A stretch of 64,000 bases of DNA from Volucribacter psittacicida. GTDB taxonomy: Bacteria > Pseudomonadota > Gammaproteobacteria > Enterobacterales > Pasteurellaceae. Location of the stretch: positions 469,744 to 533,743 of the forward strand of contig NZ_SMFT01000002.1 of the NCBI RefSeq assembly GCF_004339025.1, written 5' to 3'. The notes under the pieces were generated by a model that saw nothing but the letters and a program-made list of their open reading frames with translations, did not search any database and was not told where the DNA came from. Positions 9,935 through 22,572 of the stretch are shown in pieces. How positions within the stretch are numbered: position 1 is the first letter of the stretch; every line of letters starts with the position of its first letter. Position numbers and translations under genes: made by a program.

Positions 9935-10114
9935 TTACTCCTCCACTTTAACCATGTATGAAACTTGGTTAATCATACCGCGTACCGCAGGGGTATCAAT
10001 TAATTCAACGGTATGACGAATATGACGAAGACCTAGACCACGTAACGTAGCTTTATGTTTTGGTAAACGACCAATTGAGCTACGAGTTTGTGTTACTTTA
10101 ATAGTTTTTGCCAT
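9935..10114 (-). CDS. rpmD: 50S ribosomal protein uL30
   Basis: 59 residues. The start is the ATG at 10112-10114 ([16 protein letters not shown]), giving the usual length and a GGGG element at a suitable distance. An in-frame TTG six bases upstream is less likely. It carries the classic [15 protein letters not shown] motif. In the spc operon between rpsE and rplO. Confidence 0.97.
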   Translation of the reverse strand: MAKTIKVTQTRSSIGRLPKHKATLRGLGLRHIRHTVELIDTPAVRGMINQVSYMVKVEE

Positions 10115-10120
10115 AGTCAA

Positions 10121-10627
<507 letters not shown>

Positions 10628-10636
10628 TTACCTCTA

Positions 10637-10990
10637 TTAGAACTGTAGACCAGCTTCACGGGCAGCGTCCGCTAACGTTTGGACACGACCATGATATTTA
10701 AAACCAGAACGATCGAAAGCTACGCTTTTTACGCCTTTCGCTAATGCACGCTCAGCAACAGTTTTACCCACTACTGCAGCAGCATCTTTATTTCCGGTAT
10801 ATTTTACTTGCTCACTAATTACTTTCTCAACAGTTGAAGCAGCGGCAAGCACTTCTGAACCGTTTGGTGCAATCACTTGTGCATAGATATGACGAGGAGT
10901 ACGGTGAATAACTAAACGAGTTACTCCTTGTTCTCTCATCATATGACGTGCACGTGCTGCACGACGGATACGAGCTGATTTCTTATCCAT
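10637..10990 (-). CDS. rplR: 50S ribosomal protein uL18
   Basis: 117 residues. It binds 5S rRNA with uL5 and bL25 in the central protuberance. The basic N-terminus [34 protein letters not shown], and C-terminal [20 protein letters not shown] are diagnostic. spc operon, between rplF and rpsE. Confidence 0.98.
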   Translation of the reverse strand: MDKKSARIRRAARARHMMREQGVTRLVIHRTPRHIYAQVIAPNGSEVLAAASTVEKVISEQVKYTGNKDAAAVVGKTVAERALAKGVKSVAFDRSGFKYHGRVQTLADAAREAGLQF

Positions 10991-11003
10991 AGTGTTACCT
11001 TAA

Positions 11004-11537
11004 TTATTTCTTCTTAGCCTCTTTTGTACGCACCACTTCATCAGCATAGCGTACCCCTTTACCTTTATAAGGCTCAGGACGGCGATAAGCACGAATATCT
11101 GCTGCCACTTGACCGATTAATTGTTTATCAATACCTTTTAAAACAATTTCAGTTTGTGATGGGCATTCTGCAGTAATCCCCGCAGGCAAAGTATGTTCAA
11201 TAGGGTGAGAATAGCCTAAAGATAAAGCTACTGCATTACCTTTAACTTGAGCTCTGTAACCTACCCCTACTAATTGTAATTTCTTAGTGAAACCTTCAGT
11301 AACACCAATAACCATTGCATTAACTAATGCACGTGAAGTTCCTGCTTGTGCATCTGCACCTACCACGCCTTCACGAGGAGAAAACGTTAATGCACCATTA
11401 TCTTGTTTTACTTCAACTGCATTATGAATCTTGCGAGATAACTCGCCATTTTTACCTTTTACCGTTAATAGCTGACCGTCGAGTTTTACCTCTACGCCGG
11501 CAGGAATATTAACGGGTGCTTTAGCAACTCGAGACAT
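11004..11537 (-). CDS. rplF: 50S ribosomal protein uL6
   Basis: 177 residues in two homologous domains, with the C-terminal signature [16 protein letters not shown] at the sarcin-ricin loop side of the subunit. It starts [17 protein letters not shown]. spc operon, between rpsH and rplR. Confidence 0.98.
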   Translation of the reverse strand: MSRVAKAPVNIPAGVEVKLDGQLLTVKGKNGELSRKIHNAVEVKQDNGALTFSPREGVVGADAQAGTSRALVNAMVIGVTEGFTKKLQLVGVGYRAQVKGNAVALSLGYSHPIEHTLPAGITAECPSQTEIVLKGIDKQLIGQVAADIRAYRRPEPYKGKGVRYADEVVRTKEAKKK

Positions 11538-11552
11538 TTCCTACCTCTTCTA

Positions 11553-11945
11553 TTAAGCTACGTAACAGATAATCTCACCGCCTAAACCCGCTTGGCGAGC
11601 TGCACGGTCAGTCATCACACCTTTAGATGTAGATACTACAGCAACACCTAAACCACCCATTACTCTTGGTAATTCGTCTTTACGTTTATAAATACGAAGA
11701 CCAGGACGGCTTACACGTTGAATGCTTTCTACAACTGGTTTACCTTGGAAATATTTTAATGTAATTTCCAACTCAGGTTTTACACCTTCTAATACTTTAA
11801 AGCTCTCAATATAACCTTCTTCCGCTAATACATTGGCGATAGCCACTTTTAGCTTGGAGGAAGGCATGTTGATCGCAACTTTATTCGCAGCTTGACCGTT
11901 ACGAATACGAGTCAACATATCTGCGATTGGATCTTGCATGCTCAT
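11553..11945 (-). CDS. rpsH: 30S ribosomal protein uS8
   Basis: 130 residues, starting [20 protein letters not shown] as in E. coli. It is a central-domain assembly protein and, in enterobacteria, the repressor of the spc operon through binding near the rplE start. C-terminal signature [20 protein letters not shown]. Confidence 0.98.
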   Translation of the reverse strand: MSMQDPIADMLTRIRNGQAANKVAINMPSSKLKVAIANVLAEEGYIESFKVLEGVKPELEITLKYFQGKPVVESIQRVSRPGLRIYKRKDELPRVMGGLGVAVVSTSKGVMTDRAARQAGLGGEIICYVA

Positions 11946-11980
11946 GTGCTTTTACTCCGATTCCAAAATAAAGTGGTAAA

Positions 11981-12286
11981 TTACCAACTTGCTTTCTTAA
12001 GGCCCGGGATCTCACCACGCATCGCAGCTTCACGGACTTTAATACGACTTAAACCAAACTTACGTAACACACCATGTGGACGTCCAGTTTGACGGCAACG
12101 GTTACGCTGACGACTTGGGCTAGAATCACGTGGTAAAGTTTGTAACTTTAACACCGCATTCCAACGATCTTCGTCAGAGGCGTTCACATCTGAAATAATT
12201 TTCTTTAATTCAACACGTTTAGCGTAGAATTTTTCAGCTAATTTAGCACGTTTTAAATCGCGCTCGATCATTGATTGTTTAGCCAT
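11981..12286 (-). CDS. rpsN: 30S ribosomal protein uS14 (zinc-independent long form)
   Basis: 101 residues, the long form that lacks the CxxC...CxxC zinc ribbon; the only cysteine is in [13 protein letters not shown]. It binds the 3' domain of 16S rRNA. Combined with a zinc-type bL36 in the same operon, the two proteins have opposite zinc requirements, as in E. coli. Confidence 0.97.
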   Translation of the reverse strand: MAKQSMIERDLKRAKLAEKFYAKRVELKKIISDVNASDEDRWNAVLKLQTLPRDSSPSRQRNRCRQTGRPHGVLRKFGLSRIKVREAAMRGEIPGLKKASW

Positions 12287-12298
12287 TTATAACCTGCC

Positions 12299-13176
<878 letters not shown>

Positions 13177-13188
13177 TTTCACTTCTCC

Positions 13189-13572
<384 letters not shown>

Positions 13573-13635
13573 CTAAAATATAAACAAAACCCTTTCGGGG
13601 ACGAATCACTTACCGATACAGGCAAGTGGGCGTGG

Positions 13636-13665
13636 ATTTTATCATAATATCAACAACAATTACAA
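13636..13665 (-). promoter_or_regulatory. spc operon promoter candidate
   Basis: On the minus strand, TTGTAA (-35; 13660-13665) and TAAAAT (-10; 13636-13641) are separated by 18 bp, upstream of rplN and downstream of the inserted lipoprotein gene. This would let the spc operon be transcribed independently of the S10 operon. Confidence 0.6.
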
Positions 13666-13760
13666 TGCTATTTTTCACTAATTCGGTAAGTTAACATAAA
13701 TCTCTAACACTTCTAGTTCCAAAAACCTTTTGTAAACCCCAAAAAAGCATATATCCATAT

Positions 13761-14192
13761 CTATTTATTCATAGCTTCAAAAGCTTCTTCCACTGGTATG
13801 ATGATCCCTTCAGCGATAGTCATTTCACACAACTCTTCCATTTTTTTCTGTTGTTTTCTTGGCAGTTCATCGATACGATCACATATACTAATTTCTGTTC
13901 TACCATTACTCGTACAAAGCATTGCAATACGCGTTAAACCAGATGCAATAGCTCTGGTTACATCATGATATTCTCCATAATCATTAACAGTCGCCCTTCC
14001 TATATATTCATAATATTCTTCATTAGTACAAAATTCTCTCATAGTAATATGCCCAACATCATTTAAAGTTAAGTCATTTAGTCGTTCCAATCTCTGCTTT
14101 TCAGAGAGATTAGAATACTCATCAACTAACGAGGCGTGATCACAAGATACAATAGAGAAAGCGGATAAAAAGCCTATTAAAATTTTTTTCAT
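13761..14192 (-). CDS. Small lipoprotein of unknown function at the S10/spc junction
   Basis: 143 residues, not recognised. A signal peptide with lipobox-like SIVSC (Cys17) suggests a lipoprotein. The mature part is hydrophilic, with charged helices (NLSEKQRLERLNDLTLNDVG and ELPRKQQKKMEELCEM) and several cysteines (in REFCTNEE, AMLCTSNG, SICDRI, ELCEM) that could form disulfides. It has the same orientation as the ribosomal genes, but a terminator stands upstream of it (14310-14341) and a promoter downstream, so it is an independent insertion between two operons rather than a ribosomal operon member. Its own promoter would be in 14193-14300; I did not identify it. Confidence 0.75.
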   Translation of the reverse strand: MKKILIGFLSAFSIVSCDHASLVDEYSNLSEKQRLERLNDLTLNDVGHITMREFCTNEEYYEYIGRATVNDYGEYHDVTRAIASGLTRIAMLCTSNGRTEISICDRIDELPRKQQKKMEELCEMTIAEGIIIPVEEAFEAMNK

Positions 14193-14309
14193 ACTATTTT
14201 CTCCTTAATATTAAACAGTAATACTTTACTTGTTATGTCAATAACAAGTAAAAGCAGTATACTGCTTCAAAATTATTAGTAGAGAAAAGAATATAGATAT
14301 TGATTAGAT

Positions 14310-14341
14310 AAAAAAACCGTACTATTAAAGCACGGTTTTTT
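14310..14341 (-). terminator. Rho-independent terminator of the S10 operon
   Basis: Stem ACCGTGCTTT/AGTACGGT-type (minus strand AACCGTGC...GTACGGTT, one mismatch) followed by seven T, 24 bp after the rpsQ stop codon. Confidence 0.85.
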
Positions 14342-14364
14342 ATTTTTATGATTAAAAGCAATAA

Positions 14365-14622
14365 TTAAGCATTTACTGCTTTTTCAACAACACGAACTAA
14401 AGTGTGGGATTTTGTTTTAGAGATTGGACGACATTCACGAATCTCAACAATATCACCTTCTTTAGCTTGATTGTTTTCGTCATGCACGTGTAATTTTGTA
14501 GTGCGACGGATAAATTTACCGTATAACGGGTGTTTTACGAAACGCTCAATCGCGATTGTAAAAGATTTATCCATTTTGTCGCTAATTACACGACCTTGCA
14601 ATGTGCGAATTTTATCAGTCAT
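14365..14622 (-). CDS. rpsQ: 30S ribosomal protein uS17
   Basis: 85 residues: [40 protein letters not shown] and [14 protein letters not shown] are the family signatures. A primary 16S rRNA binder. Last gene of the S10 operon; its ATG overlaps the rpmC stop codon by one base. Confidence 0.98.
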   Translation of the reverse strand: MTDKIRTLQGRVISDKMDKSFTIAIERFVKHPLYGKFIRRTTKLHVHDENNQAKEGDIVEIRECRPISKTKSHTLVRVVEKAVNA

Positions 14623-14812
14623 TACTCACCCGCCTTCTCTGTTAGAACAGTTTTTACCTGTGCGATACTACGGCGCACTTGTTTTAACTGATGGGTTTGT
14701 TGAAGCTGACCGGTGGCTGCTTGCATACGCAACTTGAATTGCTCACCTAACAAGTTAACCAATTCAGCATTCAGCTCTTCAACACTTTTTGTACGTAGTT
14801 CTTGAGCTTTCA

Positions 14813-14813
<1 letters not shown>
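14622..14813 (-). CDS. rpmC: 50S ribosomal protein uL29
   Basis: 63 residues, [20 protein letters not shown], a two-helix protein at the tunnel exit beside uL23. It overlaps both rplP and rpsQ by one base (TAATG type), so translation is probably coupled. Confidence 0.98.
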
Positions 14814-15223
<410 letters not shown>

Positions 15224-15236
15224 TTAGCAGTTCTCC

Positions 15237-15944
15237 TTACTTACGACCTTTACCACGAGGTGCCTTTTTCGGCGTGGCAGGTTGTTGTTCTGGTTGTTGT
15301 GCCACTGCAGCCATACCACCTAAAATCTCACCTTTGAAGATCCATACTTTTACGCCGATAACGCCGTAAGTTGTATGTGCTTCAGCTGTGCTATAATCGA
15401 TGTCTGCACGAAGAGTATGAAGAGGTACACGACCTTCACGATACCATTCTGAACGTGCAATTTCTGCACCACCTAAACGACCACTTACTTCAACTTTGAT
15501 ACCTTTTGCTCCTAAACGCATTGCATTTTGTACGGCTTTTTTCATCGCACGACGGAACATCACACGGCGCTCAAGTTGAGAAGCAATGTTTTCTGCAACC
15601 AATTTTGCATCTAATTCTGGTTTTTTCACTTCAGCGATGTTGATTTGTGCAGGTACACCAGCAATAGTTGCTACTGCATTGCGTAATTTTTCAACATCTT
15701 CGCCTTTTTTACCAATTACGATACCCGGGCGAGCTGTGTGAATAGTTACTCGAATACTTTTTGCTGGACGCTCAATAGTGATACGTGAAACAGAAGCATT
15801 CGCTAACTTTTTATTTAAGAATTTACGTACTTTGAAATCGCCATCTAAATTATCAGCGAAATCTTGTGTATTCGCGAACCAAGTAGAGTTCCAAGGTTTA
15901 ACAATACCTAGGCGAATACCATGTGGATGTACTTTTTGACCCAT
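15237..15944 (-). CDS. rpsC: 30S ribosomal protein uS3
   Basis: 235 residues. The KH domain is seen in [20 protein letters not shown] and the C-terminal ribosomal domain in [17 protein letters not shown]-type sequence ([18 protein letters not shown]). It lines the mRNA entry channel. The C-terminal tail is Pro/Gln/Lys-rich. S10 operon, 18 bp after rplV. Confidence 0.98.
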   Translation of the reverse strand: MGQKVHPHGIRLGIVKPWNSTWFANTQDFADNLDGDFKVRKFLNKKLANASVSRITIERPAKSIRVTIHTARPGIVIGKKGEDVEKLRNAVATIAGVPAQINIAEVKKPELDAKLVAENIASQLERRVMFRRAMKKAVQNAMRLGAKGIKVEVSGRLGGAEIARSEWYREGRVPLHTLRADIDYSTAEAHTTYGVIGVKVWIFKGEILGGMAAVAQQPEQQPATPKKAPRGKGRK

Positions 15945-15961
15945 TTGCTATTCCTCTACTC

Positions 15962-16297
<336 letters not shown>

Positions 16298-16304
16298 TTA
16301 CCCC

Positions 16305-16583
<279 letters not shown>

Positions 16584-16608
16584 TTATCCTCTATCTAATC
16601 AAAAAAAA

Positions 16609-17430
16609 TTATTTACCACGGCGGCGTACGATATATTTATCAGTACGTTTGTTATGGCGAGTTTTCTTACCTTTAGTTTGAACGCCCCATGGAGTCACAG
16701 GATGTTTACCAAAGTTACGACCTTCACCACCACCATGAGGGTGATCTACCGGGTTCATTGCTGTACCGCGAACAGTTGGACGAATACCTCTCCAACGACT
16801 TGCACCTGCTTTACCAAGTACACGTAACATATGTTCTGAGTTACCTACTTCACCGATAGTTGCACAACATTCTGCTAATACTTTACGCATTTCACCAGAA
16901 CGTAAACGTAAGGTTACATAGTTACCTTCACGTGCAATAATTTGTACATAAGCACCAGCTGAACGCGCAATTTGTCCGCCTTTACCTGGTTTTAATTCAA
17001 CATTATGTACAGTTGAACCTACTGGGATATTACGCATTGGTAAGCTATTACCAACTTTAATTGCTGCATTCACACCAGCTTGGATTTGATCGCCTACAGA
17101 TAAACCTTTAGGTGCTAAGATATAACGACGTTCACCATCTTTATATAGCACTAAAGCAATATTTGCAGAACGATTTGGATCATATTCTAGACGCTCAACA
17201 ACCGCAGGAATATCTAATTTATTACGTTTAAAATCAATTAGACGATAATGTTGTTTATGCCCACCACCGATATGACGAGTAGTGATGCGGCCTACGTTGT
17301 TACGACCACCTGTTTTAGATTTAGTTGCTAATAAAGGTGCATAAGGCTTACCTTTATATAAATCTGGGTTAACAACTTTAACAACATGACGACGACCAGC
17401 GGAGGTCGGCTTACATTTTACGATAGCCAT
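16609..17430 (-). CDS. rplB: 50S ribosomal protein uL2
   Basis: 273 residues, the largest and most conserved protein of the peptidyl transferase region. The signature [20 protein letters not shown] holds the conserved His implicated in subunit association and peptide bond formation. Followed by a weak spacer of 28 bp before rpsS. Confidence 0.98.
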   Translation of the reverse strand: MAIVKCKPTSAGRRHVVKVVNPDLYKGKPYAPLLATKSKTGGRNNVGRITTRHIGGGHKQHYRLIDFKRNKLDIPAVVERLEYDPNRSANIALVLYKDGERRYILAPKGLSVGDQIQAGVNAAIKVGNSLPMRNIPVGSTVHNVELKPGKGGQIARSAGAYVQIIAREGNYVTLRLRSGEMRKVLAECCATIGEVGNSEHMLRVLGKAGASRWRGIRPTVRGTAMNPVDHPHGGGEGRNFGKHPVTPWGVQTKGKKTRHNKRTDKYIVRRRGK

Positions 17431-17449
17431 CTTCTTCTAATCCTCCGAA

Positions 17450-17752
17450 TTACTCTACCGCACTATCAACAAAGTCTAATTCTTGACCTTCTTGTAGCGT
17501 TACATAAGCTTTTTTCCAGTCACTGCGGCGTCCAATTCTTGCACCATGACGTTTGGTTTTACCTTTAACAACCACAGTACGAACAGAATCCACTTTCACT
17601 TCGAATAATTGTTCAACCGCATTAGCGATTTCTACTTTATTTGCATCTAAAGCGACTTTGAACACGATAGTGTTAGACTTCTCAGCGTTATTTGTTGCCT
17701 TTTCAGAGACATGCGGTGCTTTAAGCACTCTTAGCAAACGTTCTTGACTCAT
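17450..17752 (-). CDS. rplW: 50S ribosomal protein uL23
   Basis: 100 residues. It docks trigger factor and SRP at the tunnel exit. N-terminus [20 protein letters not shown] and [19 protein letters not shown] are typical. It overlaps the rplD stop by four bases (ATGA), implying coupled translation. Confidence 0.98.
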   Translation of the reverse strand: MSQERLLRVLKAPHVSEKATNNAEKSNTIVFKVALDANKVEIANAVEQLFEVKVDSVRTVVVKGKTKRHGARIGRRSDWKKAYVTLQEGQELDFVDSAVE

Positions 17753-18354
17753 GCTAACATCTCCTCAATTTGTTTTACCGCATCAACAGTAACCACCACT
17801 TTATCAAAAGCGATTAAACTTACTGGATCGATACCTTGCACATCACGAACATCAACTTTATATAAGTTGCGTGCAGCTAAGAATAGATTTTCATCTACAC
17901 TTGCTTTGATGATTAATACATCATCAAGTGCTAATTCTTTTAATTTTTGCACTAAAACTTTCGTTTTTGGTGCATCAATTTCAAACTTCTCAACAACGAT
18001 TAAACGCTCTTGACGAACTAATTCAGAAAGAATACTTTTAATCGCACCACGATACATTTTTTTGTTCACTTTTTGGCTGTGATCTTGTGGTTTCGCTGCA
18101 AAAGTTACACCACCAGAACGCCAAATTGGTGATTTAATATCACCTGAACGGGCACGACCAGTACCTTTTTGACGCCAAGGTTTTTTACCTGAACCAGACA
18201 CTTCAGCACGAGATTTTTGGGCACGAGAACCTTGACGAGCACCTGCTGCATAAGCAACAACAACTTGGTGGATCAACGCTTCGTTAAACTCACGTCCGAA
18301 GGTAGTTTCAGAAACAGTCAATGCACTTTGTGCATCTTTAGTTACTAATTCCAT
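17749..18354 (-). CDS. rplD: 50S ribosomal protein uL4
   Basis: 201 residues. Besides its structural role, in enterobacteria it represses the S10 operon through the leader. The extended loop ([39 protein letters not shown]) reaches the tunnel constriction. S10 operon, between rplC and rplW. Confidence 0.98.
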   Translation of the reverse strand: MELVTKDAQSALTVSETTFGREFNEALIHQVVVAYAAGARQGSRAQKSRAEVSGSGKKPWRQKGTGRARSGDIKSPIWRSGGVTFAAKPQDHSQKVNKKMYRGAIKSILSELVRQERLIVVEKFEIDAPKTKVLVQKLKELALDDVLIIKASVDENLFLAARNLYKVDVRDVQGIDPVSLIAFDKVVVTVDAVKQIEEMLA

Positions 18355-18369
18355 CTCTATCTCCTAGAC

Positions 18370-18996
18370 TTATGCTTTAATTGCTGGTTTTACGATAACA
18401 TTACTATTAGTTGCACCTGGAACAGCACCTTTTACTAATAATAATTTACGCTCAGCATCAACACGAACAACTTCAAGGGATTGAACAGTTACACGTTCAT
18501 TACCTAAGTGTCCAGCCATTTTTTTACCTTTAAACACACGACCTGGTGTTTGGTTTTGACCAATAGAACCAAGTACACGATGTGATAAAGAGTTACCGTG
18601 ACTTGCATCTTGAGTACGGAAATTCCAGCGTTTAACACCGCCAGCAAATCCTTTACCTTTAGATGTACCAGTAACATCAACTTTTTTAACATCTGCAAAG
18701 ATGTCAACATTAATCTCTTGACCTAAGGTGTATTCTTCACCTTCAGTACGAAATTCCCATAAACCGCGACCAGCTTCAACACCTGCTTTCGCAAAATGAC
18801 CAGCTTCTGGCTTAGTTACACGACTTGCTTTTTTTGAGCCAGTGGTAACTTGAATTGCAGAATAGCCATCTGTTTCAACAGTTTTAACTTGAGTAACACG
18901 GTTGGCTTCAATTTCGATAACAGTAACAGGTACAGAAACGCCATCTTCATTGAAGATACGTGTCATACCCACTTTACGACCGACTAAACCAATCAT
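18370..18996 (-). CDS. rplC: 50S ribosomal protein uL3
   Basis: 208 residues, [20 protein letters not shown]. The loop near the peptidyl transferase centre, [20 protein letters not shown], contains the Gln methylated by PrmB in E. coli. Second gene of the S10 operon. Confidence 0.98.
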   Translation of the reverse strand: MIGLVGRKVGMTRIFNEDGVSVPVTVIEIEANRVTQVKTVETDGYSAIQVTTGSKKASRVTKPEAGHFAKAGVEAGRGLWEFRTEGEEYTLGQEINVDIFADVKKVDVTGTSKGKGFAGGVKRWNFRTQDASHGNSLSHRVLGSIGQNQTPGRVFKGKKMAGHLGNERVTVQSLEVVRVDAERKLLLVKGAVPGATNSNVIVKPAIKA

Positions 18997-19010
18997 TGTA
19001 ATAACCTCTA

Positions 19011-19512
<502 letters not shown>

Positions 19513-19518
19513 GGGCGT

Positions 19519-19547
19519 ATTCTACACAAATCACTTAATGAATGCAA
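19519..19547 (-). promoter_or_regulatory. S10 operon promoter
   Basis: On the minus strand TTGCAT (-35; 19542-19547) and TAGAAT (-10; 19519-19524), spacing exactly 17 bp, about 200 bp upstream of rpsJ. Strong sigma-70 match. Confidence 0.8.
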
Positions 19548-19623
19548 GCACTTTTACGCCATTAACCAAGCAATTCAAGATTTTGCATAACAAACTCTTC
19601 TCTTTACTTGGGTAAAACTTTGT

Positions 19624-19629
19624 TATAAT
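19624..19629 (+). promoter_or_regulatory. dusA promoter -10 element
   Basis: A perfect TATAAT 51 bp upstream of the dusA ATG. The best -35 at 17-bp spacing is a poor TCTTTA, so only the -10 is firm. Confidence 0.5.
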
Positions 19630-19679
19630 TCTGCCTCAAAATTTTAGTAAAACACACCGCACTTTGAGTAAAACAAATT

Positions 19680-20657
19680 ATGCAAAACAACCTTTATCGT
19701 GGGCGATTTTCTGTTGCACCAATGCTTGATTGGACAACACGCCACTGCCGTTATTTTCATCGCCAATTTAGCCAGCACGCCTTATTGTATAGTGAAATGG
19801 TTACCACAGGGGCGATTATTCATAGTAAATATGATCATCTCATCTTTACCCCTCGTGAAAACCCTGTGGCACTACAATTAGGTGGCAGCGATCCCCAACA
19901 ACTCGCCCATTGTGCTAGCTTAGCGGAACAATACGGTTACCACGAAATTAATCTTAATGTAGGTTGCCCTTCCGATCGGGTGCAAAATGGTATGTTTGGG
20001 GCTTGCTTAATGGCAAAACCAGCCTTGGTTGCCGAATGTGTACAACAAATGCAACAAGCGACGTCACTCCCTGTTACAGTAAAAACACGTATCGGCATTG
20101 ATGAACAAGATAGTTATGCCTTTTTAGTGGATTTTATTCAACATATCGCTCAAATTGGGGGGCGAGAATTTATTATTCACGCACGTAAGGCTTGGTTATC
20201 GGGACTTAGCCCGAAACAAAATCGTGAAATTCCACCGCTGGATTACGCCCGAGTTTATCAACTAAAACGAGATTTTCCTGAATTAAAGATCGTCATTAAT
20301 GGCGGTATCAAAACCATTGACGAAATACAACAACACTTAAATTATGTTGACGGCGTTATGATAGGGCGAGAAGCCTATCAAAACCCAAGTTTACTCGGTT
20401 ATATTGATCAAGCCTTATTTGATCCCCATTGCCCCATTGTTACCCCTCGCCAAGCTGTGACCAAAATGTTTCCCTATATAGAACAGGAACTAAGCCAAGG
20501 TACTCAACTTAACCATATCGTACGCCATATGATTAACGCCTTCCAGCAATGCAAAGGCGCAAGACAATGGCGACGTTATTTAAGCGAAAATGCCTTTAAA
20601 CCCCAAGCAGGGGTTGAAGTGGTAGAACAGGCATTAAGTCTGGTAGAGGCGGAATAA
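19680..20657 (+). CDS. dusA: DusA tRNA-dihydrouridine synthase (U20/U20a)
   Basis: 325 residues. An FMN enzyme that reduces uridines 20 and 20a in the tRNA D-loop. The N-terminal [15 protein letters not shown] and the active-site segment [20 protein letters not shown] (catalytic C96), VKTRIGID and INGGIKT phosphate-binding motifs identify DusA rather than DusB or DusC. It is divergent from the S10 operon. A USS lies just upstream (19656) and another at its stop codon (20658). Confidence 0.96.
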   Translation: MQNNLYRGRFSVAPMLDWTTRHCRYFHRQFSQHALLYSEMVTTGAIIHSKYDHLIFTPRENPVALQLGGSDPQQLAHCASLAEQYGYHEINLNVGCPSDRVQNGMFGACLMAKPALVAECVQQMQQATSLPVTVKTRIGIDEQDSYAFLVDFIQHIAQIGGREFIIHARKAWLSGLSPKQNREIPPLDYARVYQLKRDFPELKIVINGGIKTIDEIQQHLNYVDGVMIGREAYQNPSLLGYIDQALFDPHCPIVTPRQAVTKMFPYIEQELSQGTQLNHIVRHMINAFQQCKGARQWRRYLSENAFKPQAGVEVVEQALSLVEAE

Positions 20658-20677
20658 AAGTGCGGTCAAATTTCAAA

Positions 20678-20947
20678 TTATTTTTGTACCACCGCTGAAT
20701 AATTCAGGCTTTCAATCGCCTCAATCAGTCGCTGATTATCAAGATCTTGCTGTGCGGTAACTCGCACAGTTTGGTTTTGAATATTGGCTTTTGTGGTGAT
20801 TACGCCCTGTACATCACGCAAGGTTTTATTAACGGTATAAGCACATAATTGACAAGTCATTTCTTTAATCTGTAATAAAACTTGCTTTTCACTGGCAACC
20901 ACCATTTGAGCATATAAAATCAAAAAAACAGCCACTAATTTTTTCAT
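20678..20947 (-). CDS. MerP-like periplasmic heavy-metal-binding protein
   Basis: 89 residues. A signal peptide (about 1-19, cleaved after VVAS/VAS-type site) is followed by one HMA domain with the metal-binding MTCQLC motif (C32, C35) and the ferredoxin-like fold pattern. Homologues are annotated as mercuric or copper ion-binding proteins. It is the last gene of a three-gene operon with the MerT-like membrane protein (4-base overlap) and the transglutaminase. No merA, merR or other mercury resistance gene is present, so the metal is uncertain. Confidence 0.8.
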   Translation of the reverse strand: MKKLVAVFLILYAQMVVASEKQVLLQIKEMTCQLCAYTVNKTLRDVQGVITTKANIQNQTVRVTAQQDLDNQRLIEAIESLNYSAVVQK

Positions 20948-21306
20948 TCACTTCCTCCTAATAACCAAGGCAATATATAAGGATAACTGAGTAAAAATAA
21001 TAAAAGAATAAAAACCACTAAATAACCTATTTGCAATCCCAAGCGAGAAATATACTTTGTGCAAAGAATTTTATGGCTAAAAAACAGTAGCCAACCGCCA
21101 TAGGCAAAGGTCAATAAAGAGATGATCAATAAGGGATATTGCAAAAAGCTCAGTTGATGTAAACTCACTAACCAAGCCGATGAAATGCCAAACAATAAAT
21201 ATATTAAAGGGGCAATACAACATAGGCTAGCCCCTATTGCACTCATTAAAGCCGTAAATGTGGCTAAAAATAATTTACTTATCGAGCTTTTTGGCAGTAA
21301 ATTCAT
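20944..21306 (-). CDS. MerT-like inner-membrane metal transporter
   Basis: About 120 residues with three hydrophobic helices. The first helix carries the vicinal cysteine pair typical of MerT (IGASLCCIAPLIYLLFG), which hands metal from a periplasmic MerP to the cytoplasm. The start is taken as the ATG at 21304-21306; a TTG seven codons upstream is possible. The gene begins inside the 3' end of the transglutaminase gene (32-base overlap) and its stop overlaps the merP-like start, so the three are translationally coupled. Confidence 0.75.
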   Translation of the reverse strand: MNLLPKSSISKLFLATFTALMSAIGASLCCIAPLIYLLFGISSAWLVSLHQLSFLQYPLLIISLLTFAYGGWLLFFSHKILCTKYISRLGLQIGYLVVFILLLFLLSYPYILPWLLGGSE

Positions 21307-22390
21307 ATTTAAAACTTGCTGGATCAAAGAAATTTAAAGGATCGCCACCGACTTCTGCATAAGGGTAACCAAAATTATTGAGTGGGGTTAATTCTGGTGT
21401 CGGATAAAGATCAAAATCACGTCCATAATTAAAACCAACCCAATTCATCTCCCAGTTACCAAATAAATAATCTGCCACCGCTTGCGTTGCAGGATCATCA
21501 ACAGCTTTCTTTTCCGCTAAACGCATTTTGGTCACATCCGCAGAATCTACAGGCACCCAGCCAAACCCCACTAAATAAAACTCAGCACGACAATGTTGCC
21601 CACCACTCACTTGTGCCACACCGTTCGCATCAGCACTACCAAAGGCGGTTGCAGAATATTGTGCCAATTTCTCGGAAGCCCCCAAACGAAGCCCAAAAAC
21701 TTCTCGAGCAGGAATCCCCACAGCTCGGGCTAAAGCAACAAAAACGGAATTAATATCGGTACATTTTCCTCTTAATACCCCTGTGGTTAAGATTTTCGCC
21801 ACATCACCCTCGCCACAGCCAATCACATCATTATCACGCTCCATATTATCCACAATCCATTGATGAATAAGTTTTGCTTGTTGCAATGGGTTCTTCTCAT
21901 CACCAACAATCTTATCGGCAAATTGTTTAACAATACCATCGATTTTTATATGTTGCGTAGGCTTTAAAAACTCAACAACATCAACAGGATAAATAATATT
22001 TTCTGGCGCTTGGTAAGATTGTAATAACTGTTGTTTCTCAGGTTCACGATCTTGCGTTTGAATAATCAATGTTAAAGTTAAATCAGGTTGTGATTCTTGA
22101 CTATCCCAGCTTACAAACAGGGTTTTCGCGCCATAACTATTATTATCAGTAATATAAGCCTGTTGATAATTTCCTTCAAACTGAATGGATTTCACTTGCT
22201 GGTAAGCCGTATCAAAGGGCACAGGCACCCACAACTGCATTTGCCCTTGCGAACCTTTTGGCGTTTCTAAATGATAATGTTGCAGAAGTTCATAAAGATG
22301 AACATCTGTATAAGGAGAAGAAAGAGCAACAGGATTGGCGAAAGCCGTAGAATAAGCCCCTAGACTGAGGGCGAAAAGAATTTTTTTCAT
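21275..22390 (-). CDS. Secreted transglutaminase-like cysteine protease-fold protein
   Basis: 371 residues. A signal peptide (about 1-18, cleavage after AFA) exports it. The N-terminal half is beta-rich and unrecognised; the C-terminal half is a transglutaminase-like domain with an apparently complete triad: C210 in VLRGKCTDINSVFVALARAV, H266 in SGGQHCRAEFY and D282 in VPVDSAD. The substrate is unknown. Such domains can act as proteases, amidases or crosslinking enzymes. It is the first gene of an operon with MerT-like and MerP-like genes, a linkage I recall from other Pasteurellaceae. A role in metal scavenging is inferred only from that linkage. Confidence 0.75.
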   Translation of the reverse strand: MKKILFALSLGAYSTAFANPVALSSPYTDVHLYELLQHYHLETPKGSQGQMQLWVPVPFDTAYQQVKSIQFEGNYQQAYITDNNSYGAKTLFVSWDSQESQPDLTLTLIIQTQDREPEKQQLLQSYQAPENIIYPVDVVEFLKPTQHIKIDGIVKQFADKIVGDEKNPLQQAKLIHQWIVDNMERDNDVIGCGEGDVAKILTTGVLRGKCTDINSVFVALARAVGIPAREVFGLRLGASEKLAQYSATAFGSADANGVAQVSGGQHCRAEFYLVGFGWVPVDSADVTKMRLAEKKAVDDPATQAVADYLFGNWEMNWVGFNYGRDFDLYPTPELTPLNNFGYPYAEVGGDPLNFFDPASFKYEFTAKKLDK

Positions 22391-22511
22391 ATAATAAATC
22401 CTAAAATAATTAAACTTAATCTATTTCAGTATCAATACCAATAGGGTATTAATTGGCTCATACTACCTAAGAAGTGAAAGAAAGGCAATGTTATCCTTTT
22501 ATAAAAAAGAA

Positions 22512-22548
22512 AAGTGCGGTCAAAAATAAAAATATTTTGACCGCACTT
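22512..22548 (-). terminator. USS-pair terminator after asnA
   Basis: Two uptake signals in inverse orientation (AAGTGCGGT at 22512-22520 and ACCGCACTT at 22540-22548) form a 13-bp stem including TCAAAA/TTTTGA, 25 bp after the asnA stop. Dyad uptake signals serving as terminators are well known in Haemophilus. Confidence 0.85.
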
Positions 22549-22572
22549 CTACATTCAATCAGCAAGGATAAC

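Noticed and set aside
20678-21306. Mercury resistance operon
   Set aside because: Only MerT/MerP-like transport proteins are present; no merA, merR or merB. Chromosomal homologues of this kind likely serve another metal.
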